The notes beneath the pieces were generated by a model. The model saw nothing but the letters and a program-made list of their open reading frames with translations. It had not been told where the DNA came from and did no database searches. Below are positions 57,271 through 64,000 of a DNA stretch of 64,000 nt, piece after piece. This DNA is from Acinetobacter qingfengensis (GTDB lineage Bacteria; Pseudomonadota; Gammaproteobacteria; Pseudomonadales; Moraxellaceae). The position numbers and the translations under genes are program-made. The DNA is taken from positions 1 to 64,000 of the forward strand of contig NZ_VXKN01000004.1 of assembly GCF_008693185.1 (NCBI RefSeq), in the 5' to 3' direction. Positions within the stretch are counted from its first letter, which is position 1; each line of letters begins with the position of its first letter.

Positions 57271-57663
57271 ATGCAGACAACAGTAAAAAATACGCAGCGT
57301 TATAATATTGTTTCAGCCATATTTGCCTTTTGTTTATGGGGTGGATGGTCGTTTTATGTCAATTCTCAGTCTACGGACTGGCATACTGGTGTAATTTCCG
57401 GATTAGCACAGGGAATTTGTAGTTTTATCATCACCTTATGTATGACATTTTTGATTGAAAAACAGTTTAACTTTTATCAGGATAAACTGGCAAAATCGAT
57501 TTTACCACCTTTGTTGACTGTGATATTGACAGGTTCCTGTCTATTTATGATTCATTATCTCATTGCTACGCCCAATATTATCAAAACCATTAGCCCTGCT
57601 TTAACTGTAGCTCTGCTTTTTGCTTTTTTTACCAATTTTAAGCTGTATCAGCAGAGCAAATAA
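57271..57663 (+). CDS. Small four-helix membrane protein of unknown function
   Basis: This 130-residue protein has four hydrophobic segments (about 12-32, 42-62, 76-97 and 104-122) joined by short loops, one with EKQFNFYQDKLAKS. I do not recognise the family. It lies 20 bases before the CDP-alcohol transferase gene and on the same strand, so it is probably in that operon. It could help move or present a lipid, but no motif supports a specific role. No strong ribosome binding site precedes the start. Confidence 0.7.
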   Translation: MQTTVKNTQRYNIVSAIFAFCLWGGWSFYVNSQSTDWHTGVISGLAQGICSFIITLCMTFLIEKQFNFYQDKLAKSILPPLLTVILTGSCLFMIHYLIATPNIIKTISPALTVALLFAFFTNFKLYQQSK

Positions 57664-57683
57664 CAGAATCAATTAGGTGACTT

Positions 57684-58349
57684 ATGCAGCAAGACCAACA
57701 TTCAGAATTAGAAAATCGCCGCCCTTTAAAGGTACGGCAATCAACTTTGGTGCATCGTATTGCACGATGGCTAGCTCAAAAATCGATTACACCCAATCAA
57801 ATTTCTATTCTTAGTATTTTTTGTGCGGCACTGGCTGCAATATGTTTCTTATTTGTGCCTGAATTTAATGGCCTTCAGCAGGTAATTCTATATCTGTTTG
57901 CCGCATTATTTATTCAGGCTAGATTGTTGTGTAATTTATTTGATGGTTTAGTGGCGGTTGAAGGACAAAAATCAACGGCTTCGGGAGAGTTATTTAACGA
58001 TATTCCTGATCGTGTTTCAGACCCACTGATTATTATTGCCGCAGGATATTCAGTGATATGTGTGGGCTATGCAGATATTCTGGGCTGGTGCGGTGCTTTA
58101 CTAGCGGTATTTACGGCATATATTCGTACACTTGCGGTTTCTATTCATGCCCCTGCCAATTTTAGTGGTCCAATGGCAAAACAACATCGTATGGCCTTAC
58201 TTACTCTGGCATGTGTTATTAGTGCCATTGAACAATATGGTTTTTCGCATGATTATGCCATGTTGTTGGCATTAATCATTTTAAATGTGGGTTGTGTGCT
58301 GACCATTTGGCGTAGAACACAGGCAGCTTACCGACATCTGGAAAAATAA
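57684..58349 (+). CDS. CDP-alcohol phosphatidyltransferase-family protein with variant active site
   Basis: This 221-residue membrane protein has about six helices and belongs to the PgsA/PssA/CdsA-linked family PF01066. The signature D-x2-DG-x2-AR-x8-G-x3-D-x3-D is present with exact spacing but altered: Asn84 replaces the first Asp, Val92 the Arg and Asn105 the third Asp, while Asp87, Gly88, Ala91, Gly101 and Asp109 remain. The first three Asp normally bind metal and the CDP-lipid. From memory the wording GELFNDIPDR resembles the E. coli YnbA group, so this may be a subfamily trait. Acyltransferase and cytidylyltransferase genes follow. Product unknown. Confidence 0.82.
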   Translation: MQQDQHSELENRRPLKVRQSTLVHRIARWLAQKSITPNQISILSIFCAALAAICFLFVPEFNGLQQVILYLFAALFIQARLLCNLFDGLVAVEGQKSTASGELFNDIPDRVSDPLIIIAAGYSVICVGYADILGWCGALLAVFTAYIRTLAVSIHAPANFSGPMAKQHRMALLTLACVISAIEQYGFSHDYAMLLALIILNVGCVLTIWRRTQAAYRHLEK

Positions 58350-58383
58350 TTTAAAAGAACCGCGGGTATTGGGGGAAATGTCC

Positions 58384-59040
58384 ATGCAAAAAAATAGTTC
58401 GCTTTTTATGCGTTATCTTGGCCGAATGATTGCCTTTGTGATTAGGCGACTGGTGCGTTTACTGACCGGAGCCAGAAGTTTGTGGATCGGTTGTCAACCT
58501 GAATTAAAGCAGCGTATTTATTATGCCAATCATAATAGTCATATAGATTTTATTTTATTGTGGTCATCCTTGCCTGCGGTACTTCGCCGTACCACACGTC
58601 CTGTTGCGGCCTCTGATTACTGGAATAAAACTGCTTTAAGACGCTTTATTATTCAGGATGTATTTAACGGAATTACCATTAGTCGCCATCGTGCAATAGA
58701 TGAAGACCCTTTGGCCACAGTAAAACAGGCGTTGCTGGATGGAGATTCCATTATATTTTTCCCTGAAGGAACACGTAATCTGGATGAAGATCAATTGGTT
58801 TTACCGTTTAAAGCAGGCTTGTATTATTTACATCAGCAGTTTGGAAGTCTTGAAATCATTCCAGTTTGGATTGCCAATTTAAATCGTGTCATGCCAAAAG
58901 GTGCGTTTATTCCTTTACCATTATTGGCAACGGTGACATTTGGCAGGCCATTGAATACGGTAGCCATACAAGAAAAATCAGAATTTCTGACATCCGCCAG
59001 ACAGCAATTGCTGGCATTGAATGAAGGTGAATATCAATGA
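58384..59040 (+). CDS. 1-acyl-glycerol-3-phosphate-type acyltransferase
   Basis: ATG 58384 has GGGGGA seven bases upstream and gives 218 residues. The PlsC-fold motifs are H50-NSHI-D55 (HX4D catalytic pair) and FFPEGTRN (EGTR at 128-131) for phosphate binding. An N-terminal amphipathic or membrane helix covers about 10-28. Such enzymes place an acyl chain on lysophosphatidic acid or a related acceptor. It is the middle gene of the lipid operon and overlaps the next by four bases (ATGA). It is shorter and differently placed from the housekeeping plsC. Confidence 0.88.
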   Translation: MQKNSSLFMRYLGRMIAFVIRRLVRLLTGARSLWIGCQPELKQRIYYANHNSHIDFILLWSSLPAVLRRTTRPVAASDYWNKTALRRFIIQDVFNGITISRHRAIDEDPLATVKQALLDGDSIIFFPEGTRNLDEDQLVLPFKAGLYYLHQQFGSLEIIPVWIANLNRVMPKGAFIPLPLLATVTFGRPLNTVAIQEKSEFLTSARQQLLALNEGEYQ

Positions 59041-59978
59041 ATTATACCAATGCTCAAACAACCTTTATCATTTTTATTGCTGTCACACTGGTTTTAACCT
59101 TTGCTTCCTGCATTGGTTATGCGTTGAAGCAACGCATTGGTCATCAGCCTCATGCAGTTATTGATAATCTCAATGCCAGAATTAATGCGTGGTGGGTGAT
59201 GCTGGTGATTTTATTTGGGGCTATTTTACTGGGAAAAATCGGATTAGTCATTTTATTCAGTATCATTTCTTTTTTTGCTTTACGTGAATTTATCACGTTA
59301 TTACCGACCCGCCGTGGCGATTATTTTGCTTTATTAATCGCATTTTATTTTGTTTTGCCTTATCAATATTATTTAATTTATGTCGATTGGTATGGGCTTT
59401 ATTCCATTTTTATTCCCTTATACGCATTTTTGTTGATTCCGATTGGAATTTTAAAGCAGGAAGATACGACTTGCTTTTTAGAGCGAACGGCAAAAATTCA
59501 ATGGGGCTTAATGATTGCTGTATTTTGTATTTCGCATGTCCCCGCTTTACTGAATTTAAATATCAATCACTTTACCGGTGACAATATCTGGTTGGTGATC
59601 TGGTTGATTCTGGTGGTGCAAGCATCAGATGTGTTGCAATATGTGTGTGGAAAGTTATTTGGTAAAACCAAGGTTGCACCCAATTTGAGTCCGTCAAAAA
59701 CACTGGAAGGATTAGTGGGTGGTGTCGTTTTGGCTACAATCGTGGGTGTACTGACACATGGATTAACGCCTTTTAATCTATGGCAGGCGGCACTTATCGG
59801 CTTGATTGTCTGTATGTTTGGCTTTTTTGGTGGATTGGTCATGTCCGCGATTAAACGTGATCGTGGTGTTAAAGATTGGGGACATTTAATTCAGGGACAT
59901 GGTGGTATGCTGGATCGAATGGATTCCATTTGTTTTGCTGCGCCAATCTACTTTCATATTTTACGTTATTGGTGGTAG
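59037..59978 (+). CDS. CdsA-like phosphatidate cytidylyltransferase
   Basis: This 313-residue membrane protein has about eight helices and would make CDP-diacylglycerol (or a CDP-lipid) from CTP. The C-terminal signature is intact: SPSKTLEGLVGG, then SAIKRDRGVKDWGHLIQGHG and GMLDRMDS, with the Asp and Lys residues used for Mg-CTP. It overlaps the acyltransferase stop by four bases. It is probably a second copy beside the housekeeping cdsA that should exist elsewhere. With the two upstream genes it forms acyltransfer, CDP activation and head-group steps. Confidence 0.9.
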   Translation: MNYTNAQTTFIIFIAVTLVLTFASCIGYALKQRIGHQPHAVIDNLNARINAWWVMLVILFGAILLGKIGLVILFSIISFFALREFITLLPTRRGDYFALLIAFYFVLPYQYYLIYVDWYGLYSIFIPLYAFLLIPIGILKQEDTTCFLERTAKIQWGLMIAVFCISHVPALLNLNINHFTGDNIWLVIWLILVVQASDVLQYVCGKLFGKTKVAPNLSPSKTLEGLVGGVVLATIVGVLTHGLTPFNLWQAALIGLIVCMFGFFGGLVMSAIKRDRGVKDWGHLIQGHGGMLDRMDSICFAAPIYFHILRYWW

Positions 59979-60258
59979 GGAAAAACAAGAGAGCATTGTT
60001 TTTAATTGCAAAATTGACTAAATGTATGGTCAATTCTATTGTTAATGTGCATAAATATGGCATTTAAAAAGCATGTGCGTGAAGAATGAAAAATCCTTTT
60101 TCACTTATATCTAAAGTAAAAAAGCATACAATAAATGATTGTAATAAATCAATATTTAATCGTTTACAATAATTTCTTGGATCAAATACCGAGGGTCTAT
60201 ACAATTTATGCATGGAATAAATTGTTAATAGGCCAGAATATTGCTTTAGGATAAATAC

Positions 60259-61251
60259 ATGCGTTTAATTCCAAAAAATATTACATTTCTTGGCATCACA
60301 ATATTTGCAGTTTTGCTTAGTGCATGCTCTCCGAAAGAAAAAAAAGAAGCATCTGCTGCGTCTAGTGCCAGCCCTCAGGATAAATTGTCCAATATTGCCA
60401 TTGGTTATCAAAAATCATCTTTAAATCAAGTGGTCGCAAAGGATCAAAAAATTTTTGAGAAAGAATTTCCCAATGTCAAAATTGAATGGAAAGAATTTCC
60501 TGCTGGTCCTCAATTGCTAGAAGCACTGGCAGTTGGTTCGGTTGATTTTGGTGCTGTAGGTAATACACCTGCTATTTTTGCACAGTCTGCTGGAAAGGAC
60601 GTTCTTTATGTGTCTTATCAGGATGTCAAACCCTCCTGGCAATCTCTGGTAGTTCCAGCAGATAGTAAAATAAACACAATTGCCGATTTGAAAGGAAAAC
60701 GAATTGCGATCCAAAAAGGCTCAAGTTCACATGATTTTGTGAGTCGTATTTTAAAAAAAGGGCATTTGACCTGGCAGGATATTCAACCTGTCTGGCTAGC
60801 TCCGGCAGATGCACGTGCTGCATTAAATAAAAAAGCAGTCGATGCGTGGGCAAATTGGGAACCTTTTGTAACACCTGTTGAACTTGATGGTACAGCCCGT
60901 TCAGTACTGGATGCCACAGGATTAGGAGAAACCTATAATTTCTTAATTGCAAATCCAAAATTTGTACATGCACATTCTCAGGAAACTCAAAAAGTAATTG
61001 CAACGTTTAACATCGCAGCACAATGGATCGTCGATCATCCTCATGAAGCGAATCTACTTTATCAAAAAGCGACTGGATTGGAGGAAGCACAGGCACAACG
61101 CGTACTGGATAAGCGTTATCAACCTTCAATTGATAAACCCATGACAGACAAAGTCATTGCTGTACAACAGGAAGTTGCTGATCGTTTTTATGCTGAAAAA
61201 CTCATTCCAAAACCAATCGACGTTCGACAAGTGGTTTGGGTAAATCAGTAA
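60259..61251 (+). CDS. SsuA-like sulfonate-binding lipoprotein
   Basis: This 330-residue periplasmic-binding protein has a lipobox LLSAC with Cys23 as the lipidation site. The NMT1/SsuA fold spans about 45-325: IGYQKSSLNQVVAKD, EWKEFPAGPQLLEALAVGS, VDFGAVGNTPAIFAQ, DLKGKRIAIQKGSSSHDFV and AWANWEPFV match aliphatic-sulfonate binding proteins. It would feed an ABC importer for sulfonates during sulfur limitation. No permease or ATPase gene is beside it, so it must work with components encoded elsewhere or have another role. Confidence 0.88.
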   Translation: MRLIPKNITFLGITIFAVLLSACSPKEKKEASAASSASPQDKLSNIAIGYQKSSLNQVVAKDQKIFEKEFPNVKIEWKEFPAGPQLLEALAVGSVDFGAVGNTPAIFAQSAGKDVLYVSYQDVKPSWQSLVVPADSKINTIADLKGKRIAIQKGSSSHDFVSRILKKGHLTWQDIQPVWLAPADARAALNKKAVDAWANWEPFVTPVELDGTARSVLDATGLGETYNFLIANPKFVHAHSQETQKVIATFNIAAQWIVDHPHEANLLYQKATGLEEAQAQRVLDKRYQPSIDKPMTDKVIAVQQEVADRFYAEKLIPKPIDVRQVVWVNQ

Positions 61252-61286
61252 TCAATTTTGAAAGTTTTATTGGAAAAATGACAATG

Positions 61287-61379
61287 AAATCGAAACTGTT
61301 TCAAAAGACAGTTTTTAACGCCGCCTATGCGTAACATATCTCATAAAAGGGCTTGATCGTTTTGAAACAGCTTCGATTT
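61287..61379. repeat. Long imperfect inverted repeat between convergent genes
   Basis: AAATCGAAACTGTTTCAAAA at 61287-61306 pairs with TTTTGAAACAGCTTCGATTT at 61360-61379 at 19 of 20 positions, with 53 bases between. It ends four bases before the patatin stop codon. It may be a long-stem bidirectional terminator or a small mobile remnant. Confidence 0.75.
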
Positions 61380-61382
61380 TGT

Positions 61383-62471
61383 TTATTTTAATGCCTGAAC
61401 TCTTGGCAGAAAATCTTGTTTTTCTACCATTTCCAGAAATTCATCACCCAGACGTTGGCTTTCGGCAATACATTGTTTCCAGATTTTGATTCGTTTTTGT
61501 GGGTCATTAAGTAAAATTTCAAAATCTTTACGATCAGGTAAACGTCCCATTGGTAAAGATTCTAAGTATTCACGAGATGGAGAAATCAGCAGGGTTCTGG
61601 CTTGATGCTGTGGATTTGCCTTTCGCCAAAATAAACCTTTATCAAACCAGCTTGGAATAATTTTATCTCCAAAATGTGGATATAATACAATACCTTGGCT
61701 TGGATAAGGCAGGTCCAGATGATAGTCAATGATGCCACCATCACGATAAACACCTTTAGGTGCATTGGGAATATTACGGATTCCGGCCATCACGCCGGGA
61801 ATCGATCCTGATGCCATTAACCAGTAATATAAATTCTCGGCATCAAGATTTTGATACAGGGTTTTAAAATCTTTTTCGGTATTTAACTTTAAGCGCATTT
61901 GATCATTGGGCTGCGCAACCACTCGTTGCATAAAAACGCCACTATAACGCCGAGCAACAGTATTGGTGGCAATAATGCCCGCAGCAGAAGCCAATAAGGG
62001 CAAAGCATGGTCACTGCTAAAAATATGCTGTGCTTTAACTGCTAGAACAGTCAGGTGATAGTCCGGATGAGCAACAATATCCTGTTCACGTCCGTGAATT
62101 AATGCCTTGAGCATGTGATCACATACGGCACTAATTTCAGCAGATTTCATCCCTTTGTAAAATTCCAGATGAGTATACAAATCAGCAAGTTTTTCTGTAC
62201 CTTGATCAACGCCCCAAGCCAAAATACTGGCAAAGCGCCATGCCCCAATTGAAGAACCAATCAGTGCTCTGCGGCGTTTTGCCTGAGGTAAAAATTGTCC
62301 AAAAATTGCCTGATCCAGACCTTTTAATCCCAATCCTTTGGGGCCGCCTGCTGCACCGGGTAACATATCGATATGTTTGGCTTGCAAACCTTGCTGTTCT
62401 ATCAATTGTTTGGCCAGATGTCCTGCATGAAGATGAAGTGCTGGAGATTTTTTATGTAAAATGTAGGTCAT
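61383..62471 (-). CDS. Patatin-like phospholipase/hydrolase
   Basis: The 362-residue protein has the patatin Ser-Asp dyad: the nucleophile in LIGSSIGAWRF (GxSxG) and Asp in RDGGIIDYHLD (DGG). The oxyanion-hole motif GAAGGPKGLGLKG precedes it. Patatins cleave acyl esters of phospholipids. No signal peptide or membrane helix is present, so it is cytoplasmic or peripheral. The target is unknown. Confidence 0.88.
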   Translation of the reverse strand: MTYILHKKSPALHLHAGHLAKQLIEQQGLQAKHIDMLPGAAGGPKGLGLKGLDQAIFGQFLPQAKRRRALIGSSIGAWRFASILAWGVDQGTEKLADLYTHLEFYKGMKSAEISAVCDHMLKALIHGREQDIVAHPDYHLTVLAVKAQHIFSSDHALPLLASAAGIIATNTVARRYSGVFMQRVVAQPNDQMRLKLNTEKDFKTLYQNLDAENLYYWLMASGSIPGVMAGIRNIPNAPKGVYRDGGIIDYHLDLPYPSQGIVLYPHFGDKIIPSWFDKGLFWRKANPQHQARTLLISPSREYLESLPMGRLPDRKDFEILLNDPQKRIKIWKQCIAESQRLGDEFLEMVEKQDFLPRVQALK

Positions 62472-62601
62472 AGTCAGTCGTGTAATTGTTGTAGAGTAAA
62501 TCTTGCGCTTATTGTAGGCAGTCGCCCTGTCGAGAACAAGGTTTTCTTATGATCTCATTGTGCGTAAATGGATGTTGTTTGCTGAATTTATCTTCAAAAT
62601 T

Positions 62602-62625
62602 GTGGATAAGTTTAACCTTATCCAC
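62602..62625 (-). terminator. Hairpin after ubiB, likely terminator
   Basis: GTGGATAAG and CTTATCCAC form a perfect 9-bp stem with loop TTTAAC. On the minus strand it is followed by AATTTTG, placing it as the ubiB terminator. One arm contains the DnaA-box sequence TTATCCACA. Confidence 0.6.
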
Positions 62626-62677
62626 TTATCATAAGATGCGCTAAATGATTTGGCTATGTTGTAAAAATTTTCAATAT

Positions 62678-64000
62678 CTAAACCGGTTTGCTCAGACGCC
62701 AGATTGCAACCAGACCTGCCAGAATGAAAAAAATAATCGAGAAAATCAGTGGTGTAATAATACCTAAACTTAGGAAAAATAAAAATAAAGTACCAAAAAT
62801 CCAATTGCGCTGTTGTTGTGCATGGTTTTGTAAACGTAGCTGCTGTATTTCTCTTAATTGTTTTTCCTGCCATGCCGACTGATTTTTTAAACCATTGATA
62901 CTATCAATTAAAACGGTTGGTAAATCCTGTGCACCAAGTAGTAAGTCAGGAATTTGTTGGCCAAGCTCCTTGATATTTTTCACAGGATTCATTTGTTGTT
63001 TGACCCATTCCGTTAAAATCGGTTTAGCCAATTTCCAGATATCCAGTTCAGGATACAGATCAGTTCCCAGCCCTTCGACATGAACCAGTGTTTTGAGTAA
63101 TAGCATTAATTGTGGTGGAATTTCCAGTCGGAAACGGCGAGCAATATCCATGACTTGCAGTAGGATTCCGGCAAAGTCCAACTCATGCATAGGTTTGGAT
63201 ACCATTGGCCCCACTGTACGGCGCATTTCCCGTGCCAATGCATCCTGATCGGTTCCCGGTGGGATCCAGCCAGCCTGATGTACGATTTGGATCAACTGCA
63301 TAAAATCACTGTTCATGACGGCCAGTAACATGCGTGCCACAGTCATTTGATCCTGTCTGGATAATTCACCCATAATGGCGCAATCCAGCGCAATATAGCG
63401 TGGATTCTGTGGATTTAGTGTTTCAACAAAAACATTGCCGGGATGCATATCGGCATGAAAAAAGTTATCCCGAAAGACTTGGGTGAAGAAGATGGTGAGG
63501 CCTTTTTCTGCCAGATCAGCGCGATCCATCCCCAGACGATCAAAGGTTTCGATATCAGAAATAGGTACACCGGTAATACGTTCTGCGACCATGACATCTT
63601 TACTGTCCATATAGACTTCTGGCACATACATCATGCTGGAGCCAGTAAAGTAATGGCGCATTCGACGCGTATTGTCTGCCTCGATGGTCAGGTCCAGCTC
63701 ATTTAAAATGACGCTACGGTAATCCTGAATAATTTCTGATACATGTAACGCACGGGCAGCTTCCAGTTTTTGTTCAAGGCGATGTCCTAACCATTCCAGA
63801 ATTTCAAAATCCTTGATAATTTGGCTGCGAATGTCTGGGCGAGTGACTTTAACCACCACTTCACACCCATCATGCAAGGCAGCGGTATGGACTTGTGCAA
63901 TGGATGCTGCGGCCAGAGGTTTCTCATCAAAACGGGCGAAAAGTGTCGGTAAATCTGCTTTAAGTGATTCACTGATTCGACTTTTTAATATTTCAACATC
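62678..64000 (-). CDS. ubiB: Ubiquinone biosynthesis kinase-like protein UbiB, 5' end outside the window
   Basis: This is the C-terminal 440 residues of a UbiB/ABC1 (ADCK-like) atypical kinase needed for aerobic ubiquinone synthesis. The frame is open to base 64000 and includes the Ala-rich AAASIAQVHTAA loop, the VVVKV Lys strand, NELDLTIEADN, the catalytic NFFHADMHPGN and the metal-binding ALDCAIMGEL. Two transmembrane helices near the C terminus (the last 50 residues) anchor it in the inner membrane. The upstream KxGQ motif lies beyond the edge. ubiE and ubiJ, its usual partners, would be off the right side. Confidence 0.95.
   Translation of the reverse strand, partial: DVEILKSRISESLKADLPTLFARFDEKPLAAASIAQVHTAALHDGCEVVVKVTRPDIRSQIIKDFEILEWLGHRLEQKLEAARALHVSEIIQDYRSVILNELDLTIEADNTRRMRHYFTGSSMMYVPEVYMDSKDVMVAERITGVPISDIETFDRLGMDRADLAEKGLTIFFTQVFRDNFFHADMHPGNVFVETLNPQNPRYIALDCAIMGELSRQDQMTVARMLLAVMNSDFMQLIQIVHQAGWIPPGTDQDALAREMRRTVGPMVSKPMHELDFAGILLQVMDIARRFRLEIPPQLMLLLKTLVHVEGLGTDLYPELDIWKLAKPILTEWVKQQMNPVKNIKELGQQIPDLLLGAQDLPTVLIDSINGLKNQSAWQEKQLREIQQLRLQNHAQQQRNWIFGTLFLFFLSLGIITPLIFSIIFFILAGLVAIWRLSKPV

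Noticed and set aside
62601..62626. Replication origin suggested by paired DnaA boxes
   Set aside because: Only two boxes are present, they form a terminator hairpin, and none of dnaA, dnaN, gyrB or rpmH is near.

Overview
The window is a stretch of gammaproteobacterial chromosome, AT-rich, that fits Acinetobacter or a close Moraxellaceae relative. The reasons are the argS-SPOR pair, the pilB-pilC-pilD-coaE run, the fused MnhA/B-type Mrp antiporter subunit, the secG / tRNA-Leu(GAG) / initiator tRNA / rimP-nusA-infB-rbfA block, and generally Acinetobacter-like proteins. This assignment comes from recognising families, not from a database search. I see no insertion sequence, prophage, CRISPR array or replication origin. 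Nearly all genes are intact; two run off the window edges (a minus-strand start at 1-88, and ubiB at 62678-64000).

Layout. 1-3.4 kb: a zinc-ribbon metallopeptidase, an exported Mn-type superoxide dismutase under a candidate Fur box, and a Fur-family regulator that has lost the usual regulatory metal ligands. 3.4-7.2 kb: glutathione transferase, pncB, a two-domain rhodanese and psd. 7.3-12.9 kb (minus): phoR/phoB, a SPOR protein, argS and a PAP2 phosphatase. 13.3-17.1 kb: an MBOAT O-acyltransferase followed by two SGNH proteins, the second with an apparent domain insertion. This resembles the PatA-PatB-Ape1 peptidoglycan O-acetylation clusters of Neisseria. 17.3-21.9 kb: a YbdG/MscM-like channel, uvrC-pgsA and an AlkB-like dioxygenase. 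22.0-26.1 kb: a FecI-FecR-TonB-receptor iron-uptake unit with two Fur-box-like sites. 26.2-34.5 kb: elaA, a LysE exporter, an ABC exporter, ruvX-yqgE, recN, ppnP, rlmB and an EamA transporter.

34.5-38.9 kb (minus): pilB-pilC-pilD-coaE for type IV pilus assembly. 39.1-46.8 kb: tpiA-secG, tRNA-Leu(GAG), dgkA (minus), two identical initiator tRNA genes each with its own promoter, then rimP-nusA-infB-rbfA closed by a bidirectional terminator. The order resembles E. coli secG-leuU-metY-rimP-nusA-infB-rbfA, but truB is missing and dgkA is inserted. 46.9-53.2 kb (minus): a complete Mrp (Mnh) Na+/H+ antiporter operon AB-C-D-E-F-G. 53.5-56.8 kb (minus): dusC, a compact FBH1-like SF1 helicase and hisIE. 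57.3-60.0 kb: a small membrane protein and a three-gene phospholipid-type operon (CDP-alcohol transferase with a variant active site, acyltransferase, CdsA-like cytidylyltransferase). 60.3-64.0 kb: an orphan SsuA-like lipoprotein, a patatin-like hydrolase and ubiB.

The points most worth a second look are the lipid operon whose CDP-alcohol transferase has Asn at two of four signature Asp positions, the Fur paralogue with a dismantled sensor site, the O-acetylation trio, and the initiator-tRNA locus (U1-U72 mismatch, tandem copies, perfect 14-bp inverted repeat over the first promoter's start region).
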